A program made the position numbers and the translations under genes. Of a DNA stretch of 64,000 nt, positions 36,955 through 45,523 are shown piece after piece. The stretch spans positions 3,348,001 to 3,412,000 of the forward strand of contig OZ252006.1 in NCBI GenBank assembly GCA_965247175.1. Direction: 5' to 3'. This stretch comes from JANQMX01 sp965247175 (GTDB lineage: Bacteria; Pseudomonadota; Alphaproteobacteria; Kiloniellales; DSM-21159). The notes below the pieces were generated by a model. It was not told the DNA's origin, ran no database searches, and saw nothing but the letters and a program-made list of their open reading frames with translations. Each line of letters begins with the position of its first letter. Position 1 is the stretch's first letter.

Positions 36955-38964
36955 ATGGCGGATGGACTGGGGGGCAACAGCGCGGCAATGAACAGGAACC
37001 GACAGCAAACGGTTCGCGGCAAGTTCCTTCGCGTCACCATTCCGCTGATCTTCCTGTCGGTCATCGGCGTCTTCGGCGTCATCGAGCTGATGACCCACCG
37101 CAACGCGCTGGAACGGCTGCACGAAACCCTCGAAGCCATGATCGTGACCCAGAGCGCGGCCTTAGCCACGCCGCTTTGGAATCTCGACTACGAGCAGATC
37201 CAGCTGAGCCTGGAGGCCATCGCGGCGAACCGGGACATTGTCGCGGCCCGCATCTATGGCGAGGACGGCGCTGTCATGCTGGAGGTCGGGGCTGAGGACC
37301 CCGGCGAGGATGGCATTCTGCTGCTGCGCGATGTGGTGCATGATGCGGGGGCGGGCCCCAAGACGATCGGCAAGCTGGAGCTGATCGCCACGCCGAGCCA
37401 TGTCTGGGAACAGACCAAGCTTCGGCTCATGATCGCGGCGGCGATCGCACTCTTGGCGGTGAGCATGGAAGTGGCGGCGGCTCTCTTCGCCCTCCGGCGC
37501 ATCGTCGCGCGGCCGTTGGACAAGCTCCTCAGCTCCATCAAGCGGTCCCAATCGGGTCAGGAACGTGCCCGCGTCGACTGGCAGAGCAGCGACGAGCTGG
37601 GCCAGGTCATCGCCGCCTTCAACGACATGCAGGACCAGCAGGCAGCCTATGAGCGGGACCTGCGGGAGGCGCGCGACGGCCTGGAACGGCGGGTCGAAGA
37701 GCGAACGGCCGAGCTGCTCTCTGCCACCAAGGAAGCGACGCGGGCCCGGGGCCAGCTGACGGCGGCGATCGAGACCATCTCCGAGGGCTTCTCGCTCTAC
37801 GACCGGGACGACCGCCTGGTGATCTGCAACAGCAAGTACCAGGAGCTGCTGCGCCCTGAGGTGGGCGCCGACATCCTGCCCGGCACCCGCTTCGAGGACA
37901 TCGTGCGCAGCGCGGCGGCACAGGGCCTGATCGCCGATGCCGAGGGGCGTCTCGACGAGTGGATCGCCGAGCGCCTCGCGCGCCACCGGGCACCCGGCGA
38001 GCCACATCTGCAGCACCGCAAGGACGGGCGCTGGATCCTGATCAGCGAGCGCAAGACCGAGGACGGTGGCATCGTTGCCGTTTACGCGGACATCACCGAG
38101 CTGAAGCAGCGTGAGCGGGAACTGGCCAAGAAGTCCAACGCCCTGGAGCAGCTCTCCAACCAACTGGCCAAGTATCTCTCGCCGCAAGTCTACGAGTCGA
38201 TCTTCCAGGGCAAGCAGGAGGTCAAGCTGGCGAGCAGCCGCAAGAAGCTGACGGTCTTCTTCTCCGACATCGCCGACTTCACCGAGACCGCCGACAAGCT
38301 GCAGTCGGAAGAGCTGACCCAGCTGCTCAACCGCTATCTCACCGAGATGTCTCAGATCGCGCTGGCCCACGGCGCGACGATCGATAAGTACGTCGGCGAT
38401 GCCATCCTGATTTTCTTCGGCGACCCGGAAACCAGGGGTGTGAAGCAGGATGCCCTGGCCTGTCTGCACATGGCCATCGCAATGCGGGAGAAGTTGGAGG
38501 AGCTGCAGCGGTACTGGCGCGAGAGCGGCATCGAGAAACCCCTGCGCTGCCGTATGGGCATCCACACCGACTACTGCACCGTCGGCAACTTCGGCAGCGA
38601 GGATCGGCTGGACTACACGATCATCGGCGGTGGGGTGAACACCGCATCCCGGCTGGAGTCCGCCGCAAAGCCGGGCGAGATCTTGATCTCCTATGAGACC
38701 TACGCCCAGGTCAAAGACGAGATTCGCTGCGAGGAAAAGGGCTCCATTCAGGTCAAGGGCCTGGCCTATCCGGTCGCGACCTACCGGGTCATCGACAGCT
38801 ATGAGGCGCTCGGCCAGAGCCGGCGGCGGATCCGTGAAGAGCGGCCCAACCTCAAGCTCGAGCTGGACCTGGATGCGCTGACGCCTGAGGAGCAGAAAGA
38901 AGCCGCGGAGATGCTGCGTGAGGCCCTGCGGCGGCTCGGCGATCGCGAGCGCGCCGCCGAATAA
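36955..38964 (+). CDS. Membrane-bound class III adenylate/guanylate cyclase with HAMP and PAS domains
   Basis: Sensor cyclase of 669 aa: TM1 (about 25-45), a periplasmic sensor part (about 46-160), TM2 (about 165-185), HAMP (to about 235), a coiled coil, a PAS domain (about 270-385) and the class III catalytic domain (about 435-620). Metal aspartates are in FFSDIADFT and KYVGDAILIFFG. The K of DKYVGD, the LDYTIIGGGVN aspartate and the VNTASRLE asparagine/arginine are the residues of an ATP-using active enzyme. The start could be ATG at 36955 (used) or 36988. Divergent from an orphan binding protein gene. Confidence 0.92.
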   Translation: MADGLGGNSAAMNRNRQQTVRGKFLRVTIPLIFLSVIGVFGVIELMTHRNALERLHETLEAMIVTQSAALATPLWNLDYEQIQLSLEAIAANRDIVAARIYGEDGAVMLEVGAEDPGEDGILLLRDVVHDAGAGPKTIGKLELIATPSHVWEQTKLRLMIAAAIALLAVSMEVAAALFALRRIVARPLDKLLSSIKRSQSGQERARVDWQSSDELGQVIAAFNDMQDQQAAYERDLREARDGLERRVEERTAELLSATKEATRARGQLTAAIETISEGFSLYDRDDRLVICNSKYQELLRPEVGADILPGTRFEDIVRSAAAQGLIADAEGRLDEWIAERLARHRAPGEPHLQHRKDGRWILISERKTEDGGIVAVYADITELKQRERELAKKSNALEQLSNQLAKYLSPQVYESIFQGKQEVKLASSRKKLTVFFSDIADFTETADKLQSEELTQLLNRYLTEMSQIALAHGATIDKYVGDAILIFFGDPETRGVKQDALACLHMAIAMREKLEELQRYWRESGIEKPLRCRMGIHTDYCTVGNFGSEDRLDYTIIGGGVNTASRLESAAKPGEILISYETYAQVKDEIRCEEKGSIQVKGLAYPVATYRVIDSYEALGQSRRRIREERPNLKLELDLDALTPEEQKEAAEMLREALRRLGDRERAAE

Positions 38965-38967
38965 AGC

Positions 38968-39771
38968 TCAGTCCGCCGAGCTGTCCTTCATGCGGGCGGG
39001 ATGGGGGATGCCGATGGCGTTGTAGCCGCAGTCGACATGCTGCACCTCTCCGGTCACGCCGGCCGAGAGGTCGGAGAGGAAGTAGAGCCCGGCGCGGCCG
39101 ACCTCCTCCAGGGCGACCGGGCGCCTGAGCGGTGCGTGGTCGCGGGTCCAGCCGTAGACGAAACGCGCATCGGAGATGGCGGAGCCGGCCAGGGTCCGCA
39201 TGGGCCCGGCAGAGATGGCGTTGACCCGGATGTTCATCGGCCCGAGGTCGACGGCGAGATAGCGCACCGAGGCCTCCAGCGCCGCCTTGGCGATGCCCAT
39301 GACGTTGTAGTTCGGGGTCACCCGCTCGGCACCGAGATAGCTCAGGGTCAGGAGCGAGCCGCCGCCGTTCATCATGCCCATGGCGTGGCGCGAGACGCTG
39401 GTGAAGGAGTAGCAGGAGATATCGAGGGTGCGGGCGAAATTCTCCCGCGTCGTATCGATGTACTGGCCGCGCAGCTCCTGCTTGTCGGAGTAGGCGATGG
39501 CATGGACCACGAAATCGAGGGTCTGCCACGCCGACTTGAGCTCGCCGAAGGTGCGATCGAGATCCTCTTCCGAGCTGACGTCGCAGGGCAGCACCAGGTT
39601 GGAGCCGACCGAGTCGGCGAGAGGCCGCACGCGCTTACCGAAGGCTTCGCCCTGATAGGTGAAGGCCAGCGAGGCCCCCTGGCCGTGCAGCTCGCGGGCG
39701 ATGCCCCAAGCGATTGAATGATCGTTCGCGACCCCCATGATCAGGCCGCGCTTACCCTCCATGAGCTTCAT
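38968..39771 (-). CDS. fabI: Enoyl-[acyl-carrier-protein] reductase FabI
   Basis: NADH-dependent short-chain dehydrogenase, 267 aa, last step of fatty-acid elongation. GLIMGVANDHSIAWGIA is the FabI cofactor loop, and YNVMGIAKAALEASVRYLA carries the Y-x6-K pair. SAGPMRTLAGSAI follows. It is the third gene of fabA-fabB-fabI on the minus strand, 16 bp after fabB. Confidence 0.96.
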   Translation of the reverse strand: MKLMEGKRGLIMGVANDHSIAWGIARELHGQGASLAFTYQGEAFGKRVRPLADSVGSNLVLPCDVSSEEDLDRTFGELKSAWQTLDFVVHAIAYSDKQELRGQYIDTTRENFARTLDISCYSFTSVSRHAMGMMNGGGSLLTLSYLGAERVTPNYNVMGIAKAALEASVRYLAVDLGPMNIRVNAISAGPMRTLAGSAISDARFVYGWTRDHAPLRRPVALEEVGRAGLYFLSDLSAGVTGEVQHVDCGYNAIGIPHPARMKDSSAD

Positions 39772-39787
39772 TTCGCGATCGCCCCTA

Positions 39788-41014
39788 TCAAGCCTCGAGC
39801 CGCTTGAAAGCGAGCGATGCGTTGGTGCCGCCGAACCCGAAGGAATTGGTCAGCACGCAGTTGAGCTCCAGCTCCTCGGCCTGGCCGGTGACGATCGGCA
39901 TGCCTTCGGCCTCGGGGTCCGGGGTCTCCAGGTTGAGCGAGGGCGAGACGAAGCCGTTCTCCATCATCAGAAGCGAATAGATCGCCTCGGTGGCGCCGGC
40001 GGCGCCCTGGGCGTGACCGGTCATCGACTTGGTCGAGTTGATGCGCGGCAGGTCGGCGCCGAAGACTTCCTTGATGGCGCGCAGCTCGGGGCCGTCGCCC
40101 ACCTGGGTCGAGGTGCCGTGGGTGTTGATGTAGTCGACCCGGGTGTTGCCCATGGTCGAGAGCGCCTGGCGCATGCAGCGCACGGCGCCTTCGCCGGAGG
40201 GGGCCACCATGTCGGCGCCGTCTGAGGTGGCGCCGAAGCCGACCAGCTCGGCGTAGATCTTGGCGCCGCGCGCCTTGGCGTGGGACAGCTCTTCCAGCAC
40301 CACCACGCCGCCGCCGCCGGAGATGACGAAGCCGTCGCGGCCGGTGTCGAAGGGGCGGGAGGCCGCCTGCGGCCGGTCGTTGTAGCCCCCGGACATGGCG
40401 CCCATGGCGTCGAACAGCATGGAGAGCGTCCAGTGCAGCTCCTCGCCGCCGCCGGCGAAGACCACATCCTGCTTGCCCCACTGAATGAGCTCGGCGCCGT
40501 TGCCGATGCAGTGGGCCGAGGTCGAGCAGGCCGAGGAGATCGAGTAGCTCGGGCCTTTGATCTTGAAGGCGGTCGAAAGATTGGCGGAGTTGGTCGAGGA
40601 CATGCAGCGCGGCACCATGTAGGGGCCCATGCGCTTGACGCCCTTCTCCCGCGCGATGTCGGCGGCGGCGACCTGGTTCTGGGTCGAGGGCCCGCCGGAG
40701 CCCATGATCAGGCCGGTCCGCTCATGGCTGACCTCGCCCTCGGTCAGCCCGGCGTCGGCGATGGCCTCCTGCATGGCGATGTAGTTGTAGGCTGCACCGT
40801 CGCCCATGAAGCGCAGCAGCCGGCGATCGATGTGATCGGACAGGTCGATGTCGAGATTGCCTTTGACCTGGCTGCGAAAGCCGTGCTCGGCATAGTCGTC
40901 CGCGAAGACGATGCCCGAGCGGCCGCTACGCAGGGAGTCCGTGACCTCGGCGGCGTTGTTTCCGATGCTCGACACAATGCCGACGCCCGTGACCACGACA
41001 CGACGCAGCGTCAT
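39788..41014 (-). CDS. fabB: Beta-ketoacyl-ACP synthase I
   Basis: Condensing enzyme of 408 aa required with FabA for unsaturated fatty acids. The active cysteine lies in SISSACSTSAHCIG; the two histidines are in NTHGTSTQVGDGPE and SMTGHAQGAAGA. The N-terminal RRVVVTGVGIVSSIG is the usual start. The second gene of the fabA-fabB-fabI operon; the fabA stop lies 24 bp upstream. Confidence 0.96.
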   Translation of the reverse strand: MTLRRVVVTGVGIVSSIGNNAAEVTDSLRSGRSGIVFADDYAEHGFRSQVKGNLDIDLSDHIDRRLLRFMGDGAAYNYIAMQEAIADAGLTEGEVSHERTGLIMGSGGPSTQNQVAAADIAREKGVKRMGPYMVPRCMSSTNSANLSTAFKIKGPSYSISSACSTSAHCIGNGAELIQWGKQDVVFAGGGEELHWTLSMLFDAMGAMSGGYNDRPQAASRPFDTGRDGFVISGGGGVVVLEELSHAKARGAKIYAELVGFGATSDGADMVAPSGEGAVRCMRQALSTMGNTRVDYINTHGTSTQVGDGPELRAIKEVFGADLPRINSTKSMTGHAQGAAGATEAIYSLLMMENGFVSPSLNLETPDPEAEGMPIVTGQAEELELNCVLTNSFGFGGTNASLAFKRLEA

Positions 41015-41038
41015 CCCGCTGTCCTTCCGTTGCTGAAT

Positions 41039-41557
41039 TCAGGCGATGAAGAGCCCGACCTTGAGGTCCTTCGCCTCATAGATCCGCTCCCCATCAGCCT
41101 TGAGGATCCCGTCCGCGATCCCGAGGACCAGCTTGCCGAGGCGAAGCCGCTTGATGTCCAACCGGTAGGTCACCTTGCGCACCGCAGGCGTGACCATCTT
41201 CGTGAATTTGACCTCACCGACGCCCAAAGCGCGGCCCCTGCCCGGCGCGCCGGTGCGCCCCAGAAAGAAGCCAAGCAGCTGCCAAAGGGCATCGAGCCCG
41301 AGGCAGCCGGGCATCACCGGGTCGCCCTTGAAGTGAACCGGGAAGAACCAGAGGTCCGGCTTGATGTCGAGTTCCGCCTCGATCTGTCCCTTGCCGAAGA
41401 CCCCGCCACTGTCGCTGATCACCGTGATGCGGTCGAACATCAACATAGGCGGCAGTGGGAGCTGTGCATTGCCGGGCCCGAACAGCTCGCCGCGGGCGCA
41501 ACGCAACAGCTCCTCGTAGCTATAGCTCGATTTCTTCTCAGCCACGATCGACGTCAT
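41039..41557 (-). CDS. fabA: 3-hydroxydecanoyl-ACP dehydratase/isomerase
   Basis: Hot-dog fold enzyme of 172 aa introducing the cis double bond at C10. The catalytic histidine is in FPVHFKGDPVMPGCLGLDALWQLLGF, with the aspartate in GLDALW. First gene of the fab operon and divergent from irr (270-bp gap, 41558-41826). The irr-fabABI head-to-head arrangement occurs in related alphaproteobacteria. Confidence 0.96.
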   Translation of the reverse strand: MTSIVAEKKSSYSYEELLRCARGELFGPGNAQLPLPPMLMFDRITVISDSGGVFGKGQIEAELDIKPDLWFFPVHFKGDPVMPGCLGLDALWQLLGFFLGRTGAPGRGRALGVGEVKFTKMVTPAVRKVTYRLDIKRLRLGKLVLGIADGILKADGERIYEAKDLKVGLFIA

Positions 41558-41790
41558 ACTCTATACTTTGTCCCTGCGGCCACATATAGCCAGCCCTGGC
41601 CGCTTTGGGCGGGAATATAACACCAGCCGGGCGTCCTTGAGCAAGGGTGCTGCATCCTGTCCGTTGCCGTGTCGCGTACGGCGAAGCGTCGCGGCGGCTG
41701 ACCGCGGCTGCGCTGGCCCGCTGGGGGTTGCCCGTCCGCGTGGCGGCTTTTTGATTAATTCGAAGAAGCACCATAAAGCTTTCGAAACTC

Positions 41791-41819
41791 TTTCAATCCT
41801 CGAACACAACGCCTATATT
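41791..41819 (+). promoter_or_regulatory. Putative promoter of irr
   Basis: TTTCAA at 41791-41796, a 17-nt spacer and TATATT at 41814-41819. The expected transcription start falls at or next to the A of the irr ATG (41827). The -35 match is weak. Confidence 0.4.
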
Positions 41820-41826
41820 GCCGTTT

Positions 41827-42252
41827 ATGGCAGAGCGAAAGTATAGAGAGCTTATCGAGCAGCTTAAGACGGCTGGGCTTCGACCCACCCGTCAGCGACT
41901 CGCCCTGGGCCGCCTGTTGTACGGCGAGAACGGCGACATGGAAAGGCATGTCACCGCCGAGCAGCTGCATGCCGAGGCCATGGCGGCCGGCGTGCGCGTC
42001 TCTCTCGCGACCGTCTACAACACGCTGCATCAGTTCACCGAGGCCAAGCTGCTGCGCGAGGTCGTGGTCGAGCCGGGCCGCTCCTACTTCGACACCAATG
42101 TCGACGACCACCACCATTTCTATTTCGAGCAGAGCGGGCGCCTGCAGGACATCCCGAGCGAAGAGCTTGAGCTGAAGTCGATGCCGGAACCGCCGGCCGG
42201 TGGCCGCATCCGCCGGGTCGACGTGATCCTGCGGGTCGACGAAAACGGCTAA
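41827..42252 (+). CDS. irr: Iron response regulator Irr (Fur family)
   Basis: Heme/iron-responsive regulator of 141 aa. The winged helix includes LRPTRQRLALGRLLYGENGDMERHVTAEQLHAEA and VRVSLATVYNTLHQFTEAKLLREV. The histidine-rich heme site DDHHHFYFEQSG is present. The N-terminal GCPWHD heme regulatory motif of Bradyrhizobium Irr is absent, as in many orthologs. ATG at 41827 is used instead of the in-frame TTG at 41818. A matching Irr-box-like palindrome lies 48 bp after its stop, in front of the rubrerythrin operon. Confidence 0.92.
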   Translation: MAERKYRELIEQLKTAGLRPTRQRLALGRLLYGENGDMERHVTAEQLHAEAMAAGVRVSLATVYNTLHQFTEAKLLREVVVEPGRSYFDTNVDDHHHFYFEQSGRLQDIPSEELELKSMPEPPAGGRIRRVDVILRVDENG

Positions 42253-42299
42253 GTTGCTCTCCTCGTAAGCTTCTTCCCTCCAGAGTGTTGAAATAACAA

Positions 42300-42314
42300 T
42301 TAGAACGCTTCTAA
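42300..42314. promoter_or_regulatory. Irr-box (ICE-like) palindrome
   Basis: TTAGAACGCTTCTAA, perfect 6-bp arms and a 3-bp centre, closely matching the known iron-control element form TTTAGAAnnnTTCTAAA. It ends four bases before the -35 of the rubrerythrin promoter. Confidence 0.75.
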
Positions 42315-42318
42315 GCCA

Positions 42319-42346
42319 TTGACGGCTGCCGCCGCGGGCTTAGTAT
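42319..42346 (+). promoter_or_regulatory. Promoter of the rubrerythrin operon
   Basis: TTGACG at 42319-42324, a 16-nt spacer and TAGTAT at 42341-42346, with the Irr-box-like palindrome immediately upstream. Confidence 0.65.
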
Positions 42347-42416
42347 CCCTGCCGCGGGCGGGGGCGACCTTCCGAACAAGAGAGTAAGGCGCCGTTGCCT
42401 GACAGGTTCTGCCACC

Positions 42417-42443
42417 ACAGGCCAGCCCTCGCGACTGGCCTGT
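42417..42443 (+). other. Hairpin in the rubrerythrin 5' leader
   Basis: ACAGGCCAG / CTGGCCTGT, perfect 9-bp stem with a 9-nt loop, in the untranslated leader 48 bp before the start codon. No T-run, so it is more likely an mRNA stability element than a terminator. Confidence 0.5.
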
Positions 42444-42491
42444 CGTGTTGAGGACGGGAACGCTAGACCTCAGGAGAGGAAGGAAAACGAT

Positions 42492-42911
42492 ATGTCGCTC
42501 AAGGGTTCCAAGACCGAAGACAATTTGAAGGCTGCTTTCTCGGGCGAGAGCCAGGCCAACCGTCGCTACCTCTATTTCGCTCAGAAGGCGGACGTCGAGG
42601 GCTACAACGACGTGGCTGCCGTGTTCCGCTCCACCGCGGAAGGCGAGACCGGCCACGCGCACGGCCATCTCCAGTTCCTCGAGGAGGTCGGTGACCCGGC
42701 CACCGGTGAGCCGATCGGCGATACCGAGCTGAACCTCAAGGCGGCCATCGCCGGCGAGACGCACGAGTACACCGACATGTACCCGGGCATGGCCCGCACG
42801 GCCCGCGAGGAAGGCTTCGACGAGATCGCCGACTGGTTCGAGACCTTGGCCAAGGCCGAGAAGAGCCACGCCGGCCGTTTCCAGAAGGCGCTCGAGACGC
42901 TCGACGGCTAA
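42492..42911 (+). CDS. Rubrerythrin family di-iron protein without rubredoxin domain
   Basis: Four-helix ferritin-like protein of 139 aa, predicted to reduce peroxide or store/oxidise iron. Di-iron ligands are visible in FSGESQANRRYLYFAQKA, AEGETGHAHGHL, IAGETHEYTDMYPGMA and AKAEKSHAGRF. The C-terminal rubredoxin (CxxC) domain of classical rubrerythrin is absent, so electrons must come from a separate partner. The next gene encodes a multi-cluster Fe-S protein, a plausible donor. The promoter carries an Irr-box-like palindrome. Confidence 0.93.
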   Translation: MSLKGSKTEDNLKAAFSGESQANRRYLYFAQKADVEGYNDVAAVFRSTAEGETGHAHGHLQFLEEVGDPATGEPIGDTELNLKAAIAGETHEYTDMYPGMARTAREEGFDEIADWFETLAKAEKSHAGRFQKALETLDG

Positions 42912-43066
42912 CGCCCGCCCGCGTCCGAAATCCGTTAGACAGGGCAACTGGCGGCGGAGCTTTCGCGGCTCCGCACGCCGGTTCGCCTTGGCGGCTTGCC
43001 CTGCGGCCTTCGCCGTGCGGGAAGCGCCGCTGCTTTTCATAACCTGCAATTTTTAGGACGACGACG

Positions 43067-44419
43067 ATGCGCGAAGGCAGCCTCGATGCCCCGACGCGGC
43101 ACGCACTCGATTGGACCGACCCGGACTTTTACGACTGGGACAAGATCAACGCAGAAGCCGAGCGGATTTTCGACATCTGCCACGGCTGCCGCCGCTGCTT
43201 CAATCTCTGCGACTCTTTCCCGCGGCTGTTCGATCTGGTCGACGACTCGCCGAGCGGCGAGCTCGATAGCGTCGACAAGGCCGACTACAAGAAGGTCGTC
43301 GACGCCTGCACGCTCTGCGACATGTGCTTCATGCAGATGTGCCCCTATGTGCCGCCGCACGAGTTCGACCTGGACTTCCCCCATCTGATGCTGCGCTACC
43401 GCGCCGCCGAGCTGCGCGACAAGAAGAACGACCGGGCGGCCGCACAGCTCACCGAAACCGATCGCAACGGCAAGCTGACCAGCCTGATGCCGGCAGTGGC
43501 GAACTGGGGCAGCGCCACCAGCAATCACCTGACCCGGCCGCTGCTGGAGAAGGTCGTCCACGTTCACCGCGAGGCGGCGCTGCCGCGCTGCGAAGGCAAG
43601 AGCCTGGCCAAAGCCTTGGCCAAGACGCCGCCGACCCGCAATGCCGAGGCACCGGCAAAGGCCCGCAAGGCCGCGGTCTATGCCACCTGCTTCGTGAACT
43701 ACAACGACCACGGCCCGGGCGAGGCGGCGCTCAAGGTGCTGGCCAAGAACGGCGTCGAGACCAAGATCGTCTATCCCCAGTGCTGCGGCATGCCGCAGCT
43801 GGAGCAGGGCAACTTCGCGCGGGTGGCCGACAGCGCCCGCAAGGTCGCCGCCGAGATGCTGCCGCTGATCGACGAGGGCTACGACATCGTCGCCCTGACG
43901 CCCTCCTGCGCGCTGATGCTGAAGTTCGAGTGGCCGCTGATCGTGCCGGACGACGAGAACGTCAAGAAGCTCAGCCAGGCGACCTTCGACATCACCGAAT
44001 ACGTCGTCGACATCGCCAAGCGGGAAGGCCTGGCCGAGGGCCTGAAGCCGCTCGACGGCGGCGTGGCCGTCCACGTGGCCTGCCACGCGCGGGCCCAGAA
44101 CATCGGCGTGAAGGCGCGCGAGCTCTTGAAGCTCATCCCAGAGGCCGACCTCAAGGTCTTGCCGCGCTGCTCCGGCCACGGCGGCAGCTGGGGCGTCTTG
44201 AAGGACAACTTCGAAACCGCGCTCAAGGTCGGCAAGCCCCTGGCGCGCGACGCCCTCAAGGCCGAGAAGCGCTATCTCGTCTCCGAGTGCCCGCTGGCCG
44301 GCAAGCACATCCTCCAGGGCATGGAGCGCCTGGCCGGCGAGAAGCCCGACGGGCCGCAGCCCAAGGCCGAGCGGGCGCAGCACCCCATCGAGCTCTTCGC
44401 CCAGGCCTACGGCCTGTAG
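43067..44419 (+). CDS. Heterodisulfide-reductase-related Fe-S protein (GlcF/HdrD-like)
   Basis: Predicted cytoplasmic electron-transfer protein, 450 aa. Two 4Fe-4S ferredoxin motifs lie at the N-terminus (C38, C41, C44, C48 and C81, C84, C87, C92). Two cysteine-rich CCG-type domains follow (YPQCCGMPQLEQG and VLPRCSGHGGSWG, with CHARAQ between). Compared with GlcF it lacks any adjacent flavin dehydrogenase. It follows rubrerythrin by 155 bp and is followed 43 bp later by a DUF3501 gene. This trio recurs in other proteobacteria to my knowledge. The substrate is unknown. Confidence 0.9.
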   Translation: MREGSLDAPTRHALDWTDPDFYDWDKINAEAERIFDICHGCRRCFNLCDSFPRLFDLVDDSPSGELDSVDKADYKKVVDACTLCDMCFMQMCPYVPPHEFDLDFPHLMLRYRAAELRDKKNDRAAAQLTETDRNGKLTSLMPAVANWGSATSNHLTRPLLEKVVHVHREAALPRCEGKSLAKALAKTPPTRNAEAPAKARKAAVYATCFVNYNDHGPGEAALKVLAKNGVETKIVYPQCCGMPQLEQGNFARVADSARKVAAEMLPLIDEGYDIVALTPSCALMLKFEWPLIVPDDENVKKLSQATFDITEYVVDIAKREGLAEGLKPLDGGVAVHVACHARAQNIGVKARELLKLIPEADLKVLPRCSGHGGSWGVLKDNFETALKVGKPLARDALKAEKRYLVSECPLAGKHILQGMERLAGEKPDGPQPKAERAQHPIELFAQAYGL

Positions 44420-44462
44420 CGTCTTTCACCACCGTTCGACCTGACCGCAGGGAGCCAGTATC

Positions 44463-45071
44463 GTGACCGCGACCGACGTCATGACCAGCAAGCGAGAGAT
44501 CACCCGCGCCGACATCCTCTCGATGGAGGAGTACGGCGCCAAGCGCAAAGAGCTGCGCAAGGCCCTGGTGGCGAAGAAGCGCCACCGCCGTATCGAGGTC
44601 GGCCCGGTCTGCACCTTCTATTTCGAGAACTACGAGTCCATGTGGTCGCAGGTCCACGAGATGCTGTTCATCGAGAAGGGCGGCGAGGAGCAGATCGCCG
44701 ACGAGCTCTCGGCCTACAACCCGCTCATCCCGCAAGGGCGCGAGCTGGTCGCCACGGTGATGTTCGAGATCGACGAGGAAGCGCGCCGCCGCGCCTTTCT
44801 CTCCAAGCTCGGCGGCATCGAGGAAACCGCCTTCATCGAGATCGACGGCAGCACGGCCAAGGGCACGCCGGAGGAAGACGTGGACCGCACCACGGCGGAC
44901 GGCAAAGCCTCGTCCGTGCAGTTCATCCACTTCCCGCTGACCGAGGACCAGGCCGCGAAGCTCAAGACCCCCGGCACGCGGGTCATCGTCGGCTTCTCCC
45001 ATCCCAACTACAGCCACATGGTCGTGGTGCCGGAAGCGATGCGCGAAGCCCTGGCCGGCGATCTGGCTTAA
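44463..45071 (+). CDS. DUF3501 family protein
   Basis: Soluble protein of 202 aa of an uncharacterised family. Recognisable blocks: ITRADILSMEEYGAKRKELRKALVAKKRHRRIEVGPVCTFYFENYESMWSQVHEMLFIEKGG, later YNPLIPQGRELVATVMFEID and TRVIVGFSHPNYSHMVVVPEAMREAL. No cysteine cluster motif and no membrane segment. It ends the rubrerythrin operon. Its strict company with the Fe-S protein suggests a binding partner or chaperone of that protein, which is inference. Confidence 0.88.
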   Translation: MTATDVMTSKREITRADILSMEEYGAKRKELRKALVAKKRHRRIEVGPVCTFYFENYESMWSQVHEMLFIEKGGEEQIADELSAYNPLIPQGRELVATVMFEIDEEARRRAFLSKLGGIEETAFIEIDGSTAKGTPEEDVDRTTADGKASSVQFIHFPLTEDQAAKLKTPGTRVIVGFSHPNYSHMVVVPEAMREALAGDLA

Positions 45072-45075
45072 GGGC

Positions 45076-45405
45076 CTAGACGCCCCGCCTGCGCCCAAGC
45101 ATGGGGCGGCCGCGCCGGCTGACGCGGGAGAGCAGCAGGAAGACGATGCCGAGCACGCCGAAAACGGCGACGGCCGGCGCCTGCAGGATGGTGATGATCA
45201 CCGGATCCCAAAGCAGCGGAGTCAGGTTGCGCTCGATGCCGGCCTGAAGCGTGTTGAGGCTGGAGGCATCGATCTCGAACCAAAGCTGGCCGAGCGGCCG
45301 GATAACCAGGCTCTTCTGTTCGAACGAAGTCAGGCCGTCGCGGATGGCGATCACCAGCGCCACGATCAGCAAAGTCCAGCCCACGATATGTGCCAGGAGG
45401 CGCAT
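45076..45405 (-). CDS. Small integral membrane protein, unknown function
   Basis: Protein of 109 aa with two predicted membrane helices (about 5-25, LLAHIVGWTLLIVALVIAIRD, and about 75-98) and a basic C-terminus (RVSRRGRPMLGRRR). The loop between them (SFEQKSLVIRPLGQLWFEID) may face the periplasm. ATG at 45405 follows AAAGGGA. The longer reading frame upstream runs through repeat copy 3 and is not coding. Convergent with the DUF3501 gene. Family not recognised. Confidence 0.75.
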   Translation of the reverse strand: MRLLAHIVGWTLLIVALVIAIRDGLTSFEQKSLVIRPLGQLWFEIDASSLNTLQAGIERNLTPLLWDPVIITILQAPAVAVFGVLGIVFLLLSRVSRRGRPMLGRRRGV

Positions 45406-45523
45406 CGAAGTCCCTTTGGTCGCTGTGGAATCTAGCCCATTGCCTTCGCGTCTGCCCAGAGACTTTATGTAAGGCGCCTGACGGCACCTCGAAAAGCGCC
45501 GACGGTTGAGCCCCCCTCTGCTC

